A DNA stretch of 64,000 nt, taken from assembly GCF_014762685.1 (NCBI RefSeq), contig NZ_JABURM010000005.1:124001-188000 (forward strand). Direction: 5' to 3'. Shown here piece after piece: positions 51,942-59,401 of the stretch. Positions within the stretch are counted from its first letter, which is position 1; the number at the start of each line of letters is the position of its first letter. The notes beneath the pieces are model-generated. The model saw nothing but the letters and a program-made list of their open reading frames with translations, did no database searches and was not told where the DNA came from. Source of the DNA: Gracilimonas sp. (GTDB lineage Bacteria > Bacteroidota > Rhodothermia > Balneolales > Balneolaceae). The position numbers and the translations under genes are program-made.

Positions 51942-53219
51942 ATGAAATATACTGTTCTTTTATTAGGAAGCGGAGGCAGGGAACATGCACTTGCATGGAG
52001 CTTAAAAAAATCAGCTCAACTGAAAAAGCTATTTATTGCTCCCGGGAACCCCGGTACTGCCGAAGTTGGAGAGAATGTACATCTGGATATTTCAGACTTC
52101 AACAAGGTGTGGAATTTTATTCAGGAAAATGAGATTGATCTTACAATAGTTGGACCTGAACAGCCTTTGGTTGATGGAATAGCTAATTTCCTGGAAGCTA
52201 AACATCACCCGGTTTTTGGGCCTAAGCTACAAGCTGCAATGTTGGAAGGAAGCAAAGAGTTTGCCAAAGAATTTATGCGGCGCCATAACATTCCTACTGC
52301 AGCGTATGAAGTGTTTGAGCAAGATGATTTTGATAAAGCTGCCGATTATATCCGTAGTCAGAATAAATACCCGGTAGTGTTAAAAGCCGATGGGCTTGCA
52401 GGTGGAAAAGGTGTTTTTATTCCTGAAACAGAAGATGAAGCCATGGGAGTGCTGGAAGAGCTGAAAACCAGTTCTTCTCTTAAAGAAGCCGCCAGTAAGC
52501 TGGTGATTGAAGAATTTATGGTAGGGGAAGAAGCTTCCGTTTTTGCAATCTGTGACGGAGACTCATATAAAATAATAGGCAATGCCCAGGATCATAAACG
52601 TATCGGTGAAGGCGATACCGGGCTTAATACCGGGGGAATGGGGGCGTATTCACCGGCTCCCGTGGTTACGGATGAAGTTTTGCAAAGGGTAGAGAGTGAG
52701 ATTATTGAACCTACGGTTTCAGGTATGAAAGCTGAAGGAAATCCCTACATTGGAATTTTATACTGTGGGTTGATGATTACTGAAAACGGGCCAAAAGTAG
52801 TTGAATATAACTGTCGTTTTGGTGATCCGGAATGTCAGGTGATTTTACCGCGGCTGGAATCTGATTTGCTGGAAATTATTGTTGCCTGCACACAAGTTCA
52901 GTTGAATACGGTTGATATTCATTTTGAGGATGAAGTGAAGTGTTGCGTGGTGCTGGCTTCAGGAGGATATCCTGAGAGTTATGAAAAAGGAAAAGAGATT
53001 TCTGGATTGGATACTGTTGAGGACGCTATTGTATTTCATGCGGGAACAAGGGCTGAAAATGACAAAATATTGACGAACGGAGGCAGGGTTTTAAATATCG
53101 TGGGTTCAGGAAAGTCATTGGAATCAGCCATAAAAAATACCTACAAAGAAGTAGCAAAAATTGATTTTGAGAAAGCCTATTATCGCAGTGATATTGGTGC
53201 TAAAGGCCTCAGGCACTAG
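51942..53219 (+). CDS. purD: phosphoribosylamine-glycine ligase
   Basis: A 425-residue ATP-grasp enzyme. It starts YTVLLLGSGGREHALAWSL; other signatures are TIVGPEQPLVDGI, PVVLKADGLAGGKGV, VIEEFMVGEEASVFAICDG, AQDHKRIGEGDTGLNTGGMGAYSPAP and VVEYNCRFGDPECQVILPRL. It makes glycinamide ribonucleotide in purine synthesis. It is the last gene of the gatB operon. Confidence 0.98.
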   Translation: MKYTVLLLGSGGREHALAWSLKKSAQLKKLFIAPGNPGTAEVGENVHLDISDFNKVWNFIQENEIDLTIVGPEQPLVDGIANFLEAKHHPVFGPKLQAAMLEGSKEFAKEFMRRHNIPTAAYEVFEQDDFDKAADYIRSQNKYPVVLKADGLAGGKGVFIPETEDEAMGVLEELKTSSSLKEAASKLVIEEFMVGEEASVFAICDGDSYKIIGNAQDHKRIGEGDTGLNTGGMGAYSPAPVVTDEVLQRVESEIIEPTVSGMKAEGNPYIGILYCGLMITENGPKVVEYNCRFGDPECQVILPRLESDLLEIIVACTQVQLNTVDIHFEDEVKCCVVLASGGYPESYEKGKEISGLDTVEDAIVFHAGTRAENDKILTNGGRVLNIVGSGKSLESAIKNTYKEVAKIDFEKAYYRSDIGAKGLRH

Positions 53220-53318
53220 AAAATAGGAGCTGAGTATTGAGCCGGGGATCAAATGACGCAGGCCAGAAACAAGTTTATTATTTTCCTCAGGCAAGTTATT
53301 CACAATCATAGATAAAAA

Positions 53319-54317
53319 GTGATGATATCTCCGGCTGAAGTTTTTGACGCTTCAATATCTTTTGAGGAAAAAGCCGTTCAAGTCTTTGAATTTCAGAAAA
53401 AAAATAATCCGGTTTACCATCGTTTTTGCGAGGCACTTGGAGTCCGGAAGCATCCGTCTCTATCTGAAATACCATTACTCCCTATACAAGCTTTCAAGGA
53501 TACCGAAGTTCTCACCGCTGCTGAGAATTCAAAATTTAAAATTCAGAATTTAGAATTCCGCAGCAGTGGAACGTCGGGTATGCAACGAAGCAGACACATT
53601 GTTGCAAATCCCGAACTTTACCGCCAATCCATCATCAAAGGGATGCAGCATTTTTATGATCTGGATAAATATGTGATTTGGGCATATACGCCGGGCTATA
53701 ATTCTAACCCTGAATCTTCTTTAATATGGATGTTAAATACACTGATTGAAAGAGAGGAATCAGGGCTTAGTAAATTTCTGGAATTAGGGAGGCCCCCGGA
53801 TGAATCAGAACTGAATGAAATTCGAAAATCAGGGAAGAAATTGATGCTTTTCGGTGCCGCTTTTGGTTTGATGGATATTTTGGAACAACAATCTGTCCGG
53901 TTGCCCGAAGATTCGATTATCCTGGAAACAGGAGGCATGAAAACGCACCGGCGTGAAGTCACCAAAACAGAACTCCATCACCGGTTAGCCGAGGGCTTCG
54001 GTTTAGCAAAGTCGCAGATTCATTCCGAATATGGAATGACGGAATTATTGAGTCAGGCTTACAGTCTGGGAGATGAATGGTTTGCATGCGTGCCGTGGAT
54101 GGAAGTGAGTATACGCAATCCTAAAGCCCCCATGGAAGAAATGCCGAAAGGCGAAGAGGGGGTGATTGGAGTCATGGATTTAGCCAACCTGTATTCCTGC
54201 TCATTTATTTTGACAGGCGACAAAGGTATTCAAAGAGAAGACGGTAAATTTCAAGTATTGGGAAGATGGAACCCCCAAAACCTTCGTGGCTGCAATTTCC
54301 TGATCGACCAAGATTAG
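53319..54317 (+). CDS. LuxE-like acyl-protein synthetase
   Basis: A 332-residue adenylate-forming enzyme of the LuxE family. The nucleotide-binding motif is RSSGTSGMQRSRH (Ser82-Gly87); ILETGGMKTHRREVTK, IHSEYGMTELLSQAY and GVIGVMDLANLYSCSFILTGDKG follow. LuxE activates fatty acids to acyl-AMP and passes them to a partner. The acyl-CoA-reductase-like gene follows 124 bases later. Just before the motif (about residues 67-81) the coding DNA is a palindromic repeat that translates to ENSKFKIQNLEF, evidently an in-frame insertion. No luciferase genes are near. Confidence 0.87.
   Translation: MMISPAEVFDASISFEEKAVQVFEFQKKNNPVYHRFCEALGVRKHPSLSEIPLLPIQAFKDTEVLTAAENSKFKIQNLEFRSSGTSGMQRSRHIVANPELYRQSIIKGMQHFYDLDKYVIWAYTPGYNSNPESSLIWMLNTLIEREESGLSKFLELGRPPDESELNEIRKSGKKLMLFGAAFGLMDILEQQSVRLPEDSIILETGGMKTHRREVTKTELHHRLAEGFGLAKSQIHSEYGMTELLSQAYSLGDEWFACVPWMEVSIRNPKAPMEEMPKGEEGVIGVMDLANLYSCSFILTGDKGIQREDGKFQVLGRWNPQNLRGCNFLIDQD
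53518..53566. repeat. palindromic repeat translated inside the LuxE-like gene
   Basis: Arms CTGCTGAGAATTC (53518-53530) and GAATTCCGCAGCAG (53553-53566) flank an AATTC/AAATTT-rich core of word-like repeats. It is 49 bases long and read through in frame. Such repeats are usually intergenic. Confidence 0.75.
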
Positions 54318-54456
54318 GATCGCAGATTTCACGGATTACAGGGACTTCGGATAAGTAGTTGTAAACCAGTGTGATTAGAACTCATAAATATTAAATTGCC
54401 CATTAATCATATAAGATGTAATCCAAAAATCAGCGCAATCCGTGAAATCTGTGATC
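54318..54456. repeat. inverted repeat pair between LuxE-like and LuxC-like genes
   Basis: GATCGCAGATTTCACGGATT (54318-54337), starting directly after the LuxE stop codon, pairs at 19 of 20 positions with AATCCGTGAAATCTGTGATC (54437-54456). The arms are 99 bases apart. The second arm contains the GTG start of the next gene. The CACGGATT word family is a common intergenic repeat. Confidence 0.85.
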
Positions 54457-55485
54457 GAAATAACCCAAACTGTTAAAAACTGGCTCGATCCTAAGAACCC
54501 GGCTCTGCAACAAGCCGTAGATAAAACCGTTTCAGAGGGATTATTCAGCGCCGAAGACATTCAGCATCAGCTTTCTGTTTTAAGGGGAAATGTGGAGTCC
54601 GGAGACATTGAAGAGTGGGTAAAACGAGTGGGACTGAGTGACCAAACTCATGCAAAAGGAAATAAAGTCCTCTGTCTTCATGCCGGAAATTTGCCTCTGG
54701 TGGGATTCCAAACGGCACTTGGGGTACTCCTGTCCGGTGCTGATTATTATGGAAAGCTCTCCCGCAAAGATCCTTACCTGTTAACTTCATTTTTAGAGGA
54801 AGTGGAAAATTCAGGTTTGGAACAGGAAATTCAGTTTTCAACCGATTTGAATTCTTTTGGAGACCTTGAGGCTGATAAGGTAATATTCGCCGGCTCACAG
54901 GAATCGGTTCCTGAGGTAAAAAAAGAAATCAACAAGCTTAATGTTGCTAAGAATGATGCAAAATACATCATTCGTACGGCTAAATTTTCGATCGCATATT
55001 TGGATCAATGGAATGAATCGACTAAAAGAGAATTGGCGGAGGCCATGCTGCGCTATGGTGGGAAAGGATGTCGTTCGGTGGCTGTGGTTGTAGCTGATTT
55101 TGGATTAGAGGACGTAAAAGCAGAATTAAAGCAAGCTATCAGGTCCTTTTGGAAAGAAAATCCCCAACATGAAAAACCGATGCCCGAGCTGAAGTATCAA
55201 TATGCTTACAACGAAGGGATTCAACGTAATCAGCTTTGGCTGGAGGATTTTTTAATACAGGAAACCGATGAATTGCCCGAAACGGATTTTACGGTGAATT
55301 GGGTGAAGGGAGATCAGGAGAAAGCAAGAGAACTCAGGATGAAATTTGGTGAGGTTGTGCAATCAGTTTATACAACAGATACAGAAATTGATGGATTGAA
55401 AACAGAACCGTTATCACAAGCTCAAAAACCGCCTCTTTACTGGAAGCCAGATGGGGTGGATGTGGTGGACAAACTTATCGTTTAG
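54442..55485 (+). CDS. LuxC-like acyl-CoA reductase
   Basis: A 347-residue member of the LuxC/acyl-CoA reductase family. The catalytic cysteine is in YGGKGCRSVAVV (Cys210); VLCLHAGNLPLVGFQTALGVLLSGADYYGKLSRKDPYL is the nucleotide-domain segment. The GTG start at 54442 (or the GTG three codons on) lies inside an inverted-repeat arm; no ATG start is available nearby. With the LuxE-like protein it should convert an activated fatty acid to an aldehyde. The protein ends KPPLYWKPDGVDVVDKLIV; a second, diverged version of this ending lies 3.8 kb downstream. Confidence 0.87.
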   Translation: MKSVIEITQTVKNWLDPKNPALQQAVDKTVSEGLFSAEDIQHQLSVLRGNVESGDIEEWVKRVGLSDQTHAKGNKVLCLHAGNLPLVGFQTALGVLLSGADYYGKLSRKDPYLLTSFLEEVENSGLEQEIQFSTDLNSFGDLEADKVIFAGSQESVPEVKKEINKLNVAKNDAKYIIRTAKFSIAYLDQWNESTKRELAEAMLRYGGKGCRSVAVVVADFGLEDVKAELKQAIRSFWKENPQHEKPMPELKYQYAYNEGIQRNQLWLEDFLIQETDELPETDFTVNWVKGDQEKARELRMKFGEVVQSVYTTDTEIDGLKTEPLSQAQKPPLYWKPDGVDVVDKLIV

Positions 55486-55543
55486 TTTTATCAAGTAGTA
55501 TTTTTTATTTTTGGATAGAATAGGTTGATGCAATACATAGTAA

Positions 55544-57721
55544 TTATTCCATAAAAACTTCTTTCCATTCTTCTTTGAATGTTAAGATATCTATGAAGTC
55601 ATAATATCCACTAGTATGACTTTTTCTTAGGTCCAAGATCAAATTATTATTTTCAAGACTTAGGTTAACCAACCCAGCGGCATTAAGTCTACTACTTTCT
55701 GGGCAATGTTTATCTATGATTGGATAATGATTTAATTTCATATCTATCAAATAAGTACAATATTGGCCTTGTAGTATGATGTGTTCATCTGGCAGTAGTT
55801 GAACATTACTACAACAATAATTACTTAATGAGTAATGTTCAAAATGCCAGTATCTTTCCCCGGTATTAACATTAAAAAGTGATAGATCATCCTGTCCTAC
55901 AACAATAGCAGTATCAAGATCAGGAGAAAAGTTTGTTGTATAAAAAGAATTTAGATCTCTTTTATTAAAAATTAATTCTGCATCATTTGTAATTGAATAA
56001 TGGTCATAACTGTATTGGAGCCCTGATTGATAAGATATTAATAAAAGATTTTCTCCAGCTTTATCAATTACTAACTGTGGATTATCTGGGCCAATTGAAT
56101 CACTACTTTCTACAACATGGGTTGTGAGATTAATGGTAATAAGTTCATAACCTGTATGGTCTGTATGAACAGTTGCTACTAATTTGTCTGGGTTAAGAAG
56201 CTTAAAATCATATATACCTGAGTATTCTAAATTAACTGAGTCTATGATCGCACCGGTTTCAAAATCATAAACATATATATTAGAGTTTTCATTATTGGTG
56301 GTATAGATTTTTGTTTCGTTTTTATCAAAAGCAATTTTATTGGGAAATATTGCTAGATCAAACTTCAATAAAATATTTTCTGTTAGAATATCATAGATTG
56401 TAGCTTCTAATCGATCGTAACTTGAGGGAAATACTAATTTGCTCGAGTCATAGCGGTAAGCAAGTCTACCTTCCTCAATAGTAACCTCTGTTAGTTCGTC
56501 TGATTCTATGATTGTTTTAACTTGTTCAAAACTTTTAGCGAAGTATACATTTATTGGGTTAGAATCTTCTGAAAGTGCAGTAGAAGCATAATATGTATAA
56601 ATTTCTGTGGGATCTACTGCGGCGTCAACAAATATCGTGTCACCTTTTTCGACAGTACCAATTTCCTGGAAAGCAGAATTTTTTGTTTTTCTAAAGATGT
56701 TAATCTCTCTACGGACTTGAGAGGGGTCAGAAATTAAAACAGTAAATTCGTTAATGGAGACATGTTGAATTTGTTCTAAAGTTGGTGGATCAAGGGTAGT
56801 ATTTAAAGACTTTGTTACAAATGGTGACAGTAGACTATTGTTACGTGCTTTCAAGCTAACTTCTACTTTGTCATTCATGACAAACTGTTTAGCAAAAATA
56901 TGAGATGAAACGTCATTTTCTAAAAATACAGTTTCTTCTCCCGTTTGATCAATAAGTGTAAGCTGAAAGCTTTTTTCAAAATCGGATATAGATTTCCATG
57001 TGACATGTAAAGAATCAGGGGTTAAAAGTTTCAGTTCTAAGTTTTTTGGTTCGGTGGATAAAAATGGAACTGTATTACTTTCAAATGAAGTTGTATCAGA
57101 GCTATAGAGATTAAAAGCAGATAGTTTGAACTCATGAACAAAACCGTCCTGAGGAGTTGGTATTGAATACTGACTGACTGAATTTGGAATAACTTTTTCT
57201 AGTTTAAATTTTGAGTCCTTATCAGTTTTTTTTGATAAAATAAATCCATCCACGTTGATAAAAAAGAACTCACTTTGCCATGAAAAATTCACGCTATCAT
57301 AACCTGCTGAAAATTCAGCTTCAAAATTGCTGATTTTTCCAAAATCTATATTAACTGTTGTGGTATCAGACTCTTTTTCATTGGAGTAAGAAACAATATG
57401 ATAATGGGTAGGGAAAGCAAATATCTTTGAAGTATCAGAGTATGATGTAGAATTTTCTTCTAGTTCTGCCAACAGTCTAAATGTTTTATTCTCTCCTAAA
57501 GATTTATATATCCGATAACCCAATTCAAAGTCAGTTTTATCTTCCCAAAAAAGTGAGACATTGCCATTGTTATCCATTTGGTAATTCAGTCCTGACGGTG
57601 GATTAGGTGTAAAGTTTTTAGCTAAAGGATCATTTATATTATCCCGCTCAAAATCAGGCCCTGTGCTACAATTAGCTAAAAAGAGAGAAAACGCTATGAC
57701 GATCAGTATTCTAAAATACAT
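55544..57721 (-). CDS. large lipoprotein with fibronectin-III-like and beta-propeller-like regions
   Basis: A 725-residue lipoprotein (lipobox LFLANC, Cys about residue 18). Residues 40-330 look like repeated fibronectin-type-III or Ig-like domains (NPPSGLNYQMDNNGNVSLFWED, then PKNLELKLLTPDSLHVTWKS). Residues 410-700 look like a seven-bladed WD40/YVTN-type propeller (KIYTTNNENSNIYVYDFETGAIID, TAIVVGQDDLSLFNVNTGERYWHF). No catalytic motif is seen. It overlaps the upstream gene by 11 bases. Strikingly AT-rich DNA compared with flanking leuS and purD suggests foreign origin. It is probably a surface protein. Confidence 0.8.
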   Translation of the reverse strand: MYFRILIVIAFSLFLANCSTGPDFERDNINDPLAKNFTPNPPSGLNYQMDNNGNVSLFWEDKTDFELGYRIYKSLGENKTFRLLAELEENSTSYSDTSKIFAFPTHYHIVSYSNEKESDTTTVNIDFGKISNFEAEFSAGYDSVNFSWQSEFFFINVDGFILSKKTDKDSKFKLEKVIPNSVSQYSIPTPQDGFVHEFKLSAFNLYSSDTTSFESNTVPFLSTEPKNLELKLLTPDSLHVTWKSISDFEKSFQLTLIDQTGEETVFLENDVSSHIFAKQFVMNDKVEVSLKARNNSLLSPFVTKSLNTTLDPPTLEQIQHVSINEFTVLISDPSQVRREINIFRKTKNSAFQEIGTVEKGDTIFVDAAVDPTEIYTYYASTALSEDSNPINVYFAKSFEQVKTIIESDELTEVTIEEGRLAYRYDSSKLVFPSSYDRLEATIYDILTENILLKFDLAIFPNKIAFDKNETKIYTTNNENSNIYVYDFETGAIIDSVNLEYSGIYDFKLLNPDKLVATVHTDHTGYELITINLTTHVVESSDSIGPDNPQLVIDKAGENLLLISYQSGLQYSYDHYSITNDAELIFNKRDLNSFYTTNFSPDLDTAIVVGQDDLSLFNVNTGERYWHFEHYSLSNYCCSNVQLLPDEHIILQGQYCTYLIDMKLNHYPIIDKHCPESSRLNAAGLVNLSLENNNLILDLRKSHTSGYYDFIDILTFKEEWKEVFME

Positions 57722-59117
57722 ACTTAAGGGTCATTGAAGTAAAGGGTTGGTCCGAAATTGAGTTTTGTTGGAAATAAAATTCAATGTCAGTTTTTTCCTG
57801 GAATCCTGATTCCGGTACATCAAAGAAAGCATCATATAGATTGAAAACGTATAAAAGAGAAGTCAAGCTGAAAAAAGCAATACGTTGATTGTCTACTCGC
57901 TTAGTTACTTCTTGTTGGTCTTCCAATTGATCGCCCAGCTTTAAGGCTCTTTCTTCTGTATCAGCAGCGCTGTATAATTTTTCAATTCTGTTGAATTCTG
58001 AAAGTTCTTGGTTGTAAAGGTTATTTCTTTGGAGTGTAATGCCCCCTAAGACAAGAAACCCTCCACTAATGAGTGCAGACTTTAATTTTTGGCGCTTATA
58101 CCACTGGCTGGCTCCGGGGAAAACTCCATACATTCTTGAATATGATCTTAAAGGTTTGGTATAAGCATTTATTACTACAGCTTTTTCTGAGGATATATTG
58201 GTAATTTTATCAGTAAAAGCATGTTTTCCGGTCTTCGAATTATTAATTGAAACATGGACCGGGCCGGTACGGTAATTTAACTTTACCGCTCCTGAACCTA
58301 TTTCTTCTCCATCTATAATTATTTCTGAATCATCGTCAGAAACAATAAAGAGATTTGAGCCATAATGAGGTTTCGTTGCTATATTTGCACTTAGGGTTTC
58401 AATGGAAGGTTCCATTAGGTCAAAATTGTGTTCTATAACGGTTGTTTTACCCTCTTCTATTGTTTTTCTTGTGCTCCATTCTTTACTGTAGGGATGTGAT
58501 ATTCTAATGAGTCTATTCCCGGGTTGATATAAAATGGAATCACCGCTCGCTATACGAAGTATGCCGTTTCTATTATTTGAGGATTGTACATAAAATGAAT
58601 CTGTGTTTGTGTTTACCTTCAAATAGGTACTCATGTAGTCAATTTCTTCGATTTTGTGCCTGTTGGCAAACTGTTGTCGGTTATAAGTACGAATATCCAT
58701 AAAACCGATTCCTAAACTTGAAGGAGTAATATTTCCAATATCACCGTCTTTTGATTCAATTCGTTTATAAGCCGGATTCACTTCATCCAAAATTAAACCG
58801 AATTGCACATTTACAACGTAAATTGAATCTGCTTCAAAAATATTATCAAATGAAATAGTAGGAGCATACTTTGGAATAAGTATAATTTGCTGCTCCACCG
58901 GTTCAACCCTCAATAAATCATTTTTACCAGCCTTTATAAACGTAGAATCCTGAATAAACAGAACATAAAGGGAATCAAAATTGGAGGAGATATTGACATA
59001 ACTGCTATCCGGGTCTGGACCATTTTGCTGGGCATTTGCTTCATTTGTACCAAACAGGAAAAGCAAAACTATAATGCAGAAACCTACAGAAAAGTAAAGA
59101 TCATAAGTTTTGCACAT
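57711..59117 (-). CDS. PEGA-like/DUF5683-like exported protein
   Basis: A 468-residue protein with a signal peptide (cleavage near NANAQ). A strand-rich N-terminal half is followed by a PEGA-like stretch (about residues 250-320: EIIIDGEEIGSGAVKLNYRTGPVHVSI). The C-terminal third (YGVFPGASQWYKRQKLKSALISGGFLVLGG...NLYDAFFDV) resembles DUF5683 outer-membrane proteins with two short hydrophobic hairpins. It ends TLKYVF, as for outer-membrane proteins. It overlaps the 725-residue lipoprotein gene by 11 bases, so the two work together, probably at the outer membrane. Confidence 0.75.
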   Translation of the reverse strand: MCKTYDLYFSVGFCIIVLLFLFGTNEANAQQNGPDPDSSYVNISSNFDSLYVLFIQDSTFIKAGKNDLLRVEPVEQQIILIPKYAPTISFDNIFEADSIYVVNVQFGLILDEVNPAYKRIESKDGDIGNITPSSLGIGFMDIRTYNRQQFANRHKIEEIDYMSTYLKVNTNTDSFYVQSSNNRNGILRIASGDSILYQPGNRLIRISHPYSKEWSTRKTIEEGKTTVIEHNFDLMEPSIETLSANIATKPHYGSNLFIVSDDDSEIIIDGEEIGSGAVKLNYRTGPVHVSINNSKTGKHAFTDKITNISSEKAVVINAYTKPLRSYSRMYGVFPGASQWYKRQKLKSALISGGFLVLGGITLQRNNLYNQELSEFNRIEKLYSAADTEERALKLGDQLEDQQEVTKRVDNQRIAFFSLTSLLYVFNLYDAFFDVPESGFQEKTDIEFYFQQNSISDQPFTSMTLKYVF

Positions 59118-59235
59118 AAGATTTCTATTAGTGTAATTCCAATATTTTTAAAAGAATAGATAATTTTTTGTAAATAATCACCTAGATTTATTTAAATGTA
59201 ATTTTGTACTTAAAGTTAGTTCTATTTCATCATTT

Positions 59236-59295
59236 TCCCTTTGGTGGAAACCGGACGGAGTGGATGTGATAGAAGCGCTAATTGATTACAGCTAA
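59236..59295 (+). pseudogene. stranded 3' end of a LuxC-like acyl-CoA reductase gene
   Basis: A 20-codon open stretch reads SLWWKPDGVDVIEALIDYS and then a stop. It matches the end of the LuxC-like protein at 55.4 kb (LYWKPDGVDVVDKLIV) with ten identical residues out of sixteen, while the DNA is clearly diverged. Nothing upstream of it (to 59118) continues the gene. It is a gene remnant left on the far side of the AT-rich insert. Confidence 0.75.
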
Positions 59296-59321
59296 GTAAC
59301 ATTTTGAATCTTAAAACATCC

Positions 59322-59346
59322 GCAAAAACCATTTCAATGGTTTTGC
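59322..59346 (+). terminator. hairpin after the luxC remnant
   Basis: GCAAAAACCATT/AATGGTTTTGC, a 10-11 base stem with a short loop, 26 bases after the remnant's stop. It could be the original terminator of the disrupted gene. Confidence 0.55.
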
Positions 59347-59401
59347 ATTAATGTCTTATCTTTGAGGCTCGCAAAAGAAGAAAAAACTCAAACATTCATT
59401 A

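Noticed and set aside
59341-59364. Full Bacteroidota-type promoter for leuS
   Set aside because: A TATCTTTG at 59357 fits the -7 element, but the nearest upstream TTG is only 11 bases away instead of about 19-20, so it is mentioned only as a possibility.
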